A stretch of DNA of 64,000 nucleotides, taken from NCBI RefSeq assembly GCF_000422805.1, contig NZ_KE383923.1:498773-562772 (forward strand), in the 5' to 3' direction. Within the stretch, counting starts at the first letter, position 1. Each line of letters begins with the position of its first letter. The DNA comes from Nocardioides halotolerans DSM 19273. Lineage in GTDB: Bacteria > Actinomycetota > Actinomycetes > Propionibacteriales > Nocardioidaceae. A program made the position numbers and the translations under genes. The notes under the pieces were generated by a model. It was given only the letters and a program-made list of their open reading frames with translations. It made no database searches and was not told where the DNA came from. Below are positions 62,554 to 64,000 of the stretch, one piece after another.

Positions 62554-64000
62554 TTACGCCCCGGGCACCGCCTGGCAGACCACGGCCGGCAGCGGCTGGT
62601 AGGTCGTGGTCACGGTGTCGGTGCGCACCGGCGTCGGGTCTCCGGCCCGGGTGACGGTGCGCACGAGGTCGACGGTGAAGCCGTCCGCGCCGGCGCTCGG
62701 CACGCACGCCGGGTCGGCGCTCGGGACGGTCGTCCGCGGCGTCGGCGCGTAGCGGGCGCTGGTCGAGGCGCTGACGTCGTACTCCTTGGTCGACCACGCG
62801 TCGACCACCACCGAGCCCGGCGTGCCCGGCGCTCCCGGCACGAGCCGCGCCGACAGCAGCACGCCGTGCGTGGAGTCGTTGCGCAGCTGCAGGTCGTGGG
62901 TGGCGTCGACCATCGCGTCGCGGCCCTCGGGCAGACCGTCGGCGTACGCCGCGGAGCCGGTCCGCGTGACGTCGACCAGCCCGGCCAGGAAGCCGGCGTT
63001 CCAGGTGGCCGTGGCGAGGCGCGTGCCGGAGCCGTTGACCGGGCCGACCCGGCCGTTGAACGAGAACGTGTCGCCCGGGCGCAGCAGCGCCCCCGAGAGC
63101 CGGTTGACCGCGTCGGCGAACGACGGGCCGACCGTCGACGGCACCGAGACCGTGAAGTTGGCGACGGGCTCGGTCACCCCGAGGCGCTTGGCGTCCCTGG
63201 TCGTGAACGCCGCCTTGGTCGCGGTGCCCGTGACGGGCACCGTCCGCGCCGCGCCGGAGGCCGTGACGCCCTGGAGGAACGCAGCGGCGACCCCGGCCTC
63301 GTCGTAGGTCTGGCCGGCCACCGCCTTGACCACCGTGGGGGCGCCGTCCTGCAGCGCGACCGTGGCGTCGACCGGCTGGGTGGCCTGGGCGTCGGGGACG
63401 ACGAGCGCGGCGAGCCCGGCCATGTCGACGTCGAGGGCGAGGGTGCCCTCGCGGTCCACCAGGCTGAGGAGGTCGGCGTACTGACGCGGCTGGAGGGTGA
63501 CCTGCGAGCCGGCGAACGCCAGCGTGACCGGCCCGGAGACCGCCGGGTTGGCGATCGTGGCGAGGGCGTTGTCGAGGTCGGCCTGGTCGACGTCGGGCTG
63601 GCGCAGGAGCAGCGGCAGCCGCACCGCCGAGACGCCGTCGGCGTAGCTCGCGACCAGCGCCAGACGCGCGTGCTCGTGGTCGATCTGCACGCCGTTCTGG
63701 GGCGGGGTGAGCGCGATCCGGCCGCCGGACAGCGAGATGCCGGCGTCGCGGGCCGGCTGCCCGGCCCGCTGGTCGAGCGCGGAGAGCAGCGAGTCGAGCT
63801 TGCGGTCGTCGACCTCGACGACCGGCGCCAGGTCGTCGCCGCCGCCGTAGTAGCGCCAGAGCTCGCGGGGGTCCCAGCTCCGGGGGTGCAGGGCCTGCGC
63901 GACCGTCGCGGCGTAGTCGACGGACAGGCCTGCGTCGGCGGGCGCGACCTGGGTGACCACCGTGCCGGCCGCCACCGTGATCGGCTGCTGGCCGTGGGTC
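62554..64000 (-). CDS. VanW family protein (partial, N-terminus beyond window)
   Basis: 482 residues are visible and the frame is open past the right edge. Two peptidoglycan-binding-like modules precede the VanW domain, recognised by LRPGDTFSFNGRVGPVNGSG and LPEGRDAMVDATHDLQLRN. The usual GGGI/VSQ or GGGVCQ motif is replaced by NGSGTRLATATW. Related proteins act on or bind cell-wall precursors. A C-terminal domain of about 110 residues carries two Cys near the end (VVCQAVPGA). Confidence 0.85.
   Translation of the reverse strand, partial: THGQQPITVAAGTVVTQVAPADAGLSVDYAATVAQALHPRSWDPRELWRYYGGGDDLAPVVEVDDRKLDSLLSALDQRAGQPARDAGISLSGGRIALTPPQNGVQIDHEHARLALVASYADGVSAVRLPLLLRQPDVDQADLDNALATIANPAVSGPVTLAFAGSQVTLQPRQYADLLSLVDREGTLALDVDMAGLAALVVPDAQATQPVDATVALQDGAPTVVKAVAGQTYDEAGVAAAFLQGVTASGAARTVPVTGTATKAAFTTRDAKRLGVTEPVANFTVSVPSTVGPSFADAVNRLSGALLRPGDTFSFNGRVGPVNGSGTRLATATWNAGFLAGLVDVTRTGSAAYADGLPEGRDAMVDATHDLQLRNDSTHGVLLSARLVPGAPGTPGSVVVDAWSTKEYDVSASTSARYAPTPRTTVPSADPACVPSAGADGFTVDLVRTVTRAGDPTPVRTDTVTTTYQPLPAVVCQAVPGA

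Overview
The window is about 64 kb of very GC-rich DNA. It is densely packed, codon positions are strongly biased to G/C, and GTG and TTG starts and 1-4 nt ATGA/GTGA gene overlaps are frequent. The gene set is a chromosomal actinobacterial one: split LigD/Ku, DUF3117, SigJ with a SnoaL tail, an NAD-type glutamate dehydrogenase of about 1640 residues, an F420-type LLM oxidoreductase, WS/DGAT, sigE/anti-sigma/HtrA and an ileS translational T-box. The style and the short palindromic intergenic repeats suggest Nocardioides or a relative (Nocardioidaceae); this is inference. I found no IS element, phage, CRISPR array, rRNA or tRNA.

Layout. 1-5.5 kb: the N-terminal part of a secreted Ig-like repeat protein (cut by the window edge), an SDR, a two-component pair and an S26-like peptidase. 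5.6-9.2 kb: non-homologous end joining, with separate LigD polymerase and ligase genes on one strand, an L,D-transpeptidase gene overlapping both, and divergent ku. 9.2-18.8 kb: scramblase-like protein, fused carboxyltransferase, SigJ-type sigma factor, ABC-2 exporter pair, heterodimeric ABC exporter and VOC protein. 18.8-28.0 kb: amino-acid catabolism (glutamate dehydrogenase, tryptophan 2,3-dioxygenase, P5C dehydrogenase) interrupted by a DUF2505 tandem pair and a PH-domain protein. 28-34.3 kb: WS/DGAT, a lipoprotein plus membrane-protein pair, an orphan CpaE-like/SAF pair with a divergent excisionase-type regulator, then a 350-bp repeat block.

34.3-46 kb: small enzymes, then the envelope-stress block sigE / zinc anti-sigma / HtrA with a divergent O-methyltransferase, leucyl aminopeptidase, DUF3117, enoyl-CoA hydratase, M14 peptidase, and a DivIVA-LOG-dapE run. 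46-50.5 kb: a divergent SRPBCC/LLM pair separated by a KstR-like operator, then ileS with its T-box leader. 50.5-58 kb: Uma2, DinB, a YcaQ-type protein, nested palindromes, dapD, a transglycosylase/M15 fusion, DUF5999, a diguanylate cyclase, dapC (apparently starting with CTG) and fdxA. 58-64 kb: GNAT, an archaeal-type aspartyl-tRNA synthetase behind what reads as a second translational T-box, a secreted lipase, a BNR-repeat protein and a truncated VanW protein.

How the genes work together. Three lysine/DAP genes (dapE, dapD, dapC) lie within 13 kb and supply peptidoglycan precursor. The LDT, lytic-transglycosylase/M15, VanW, DivIVA and SigE-HtrA genes also concern the cell envelope. The observations I rate highest are the T-box on an archaeal-type AspRS gene, the cell-wall transpeptidase embedded in the NHEJ operon, the nested palindromes before dapD and the repeat block at 34 kb. 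I did not see a wholly new multigene defence or mobile system.
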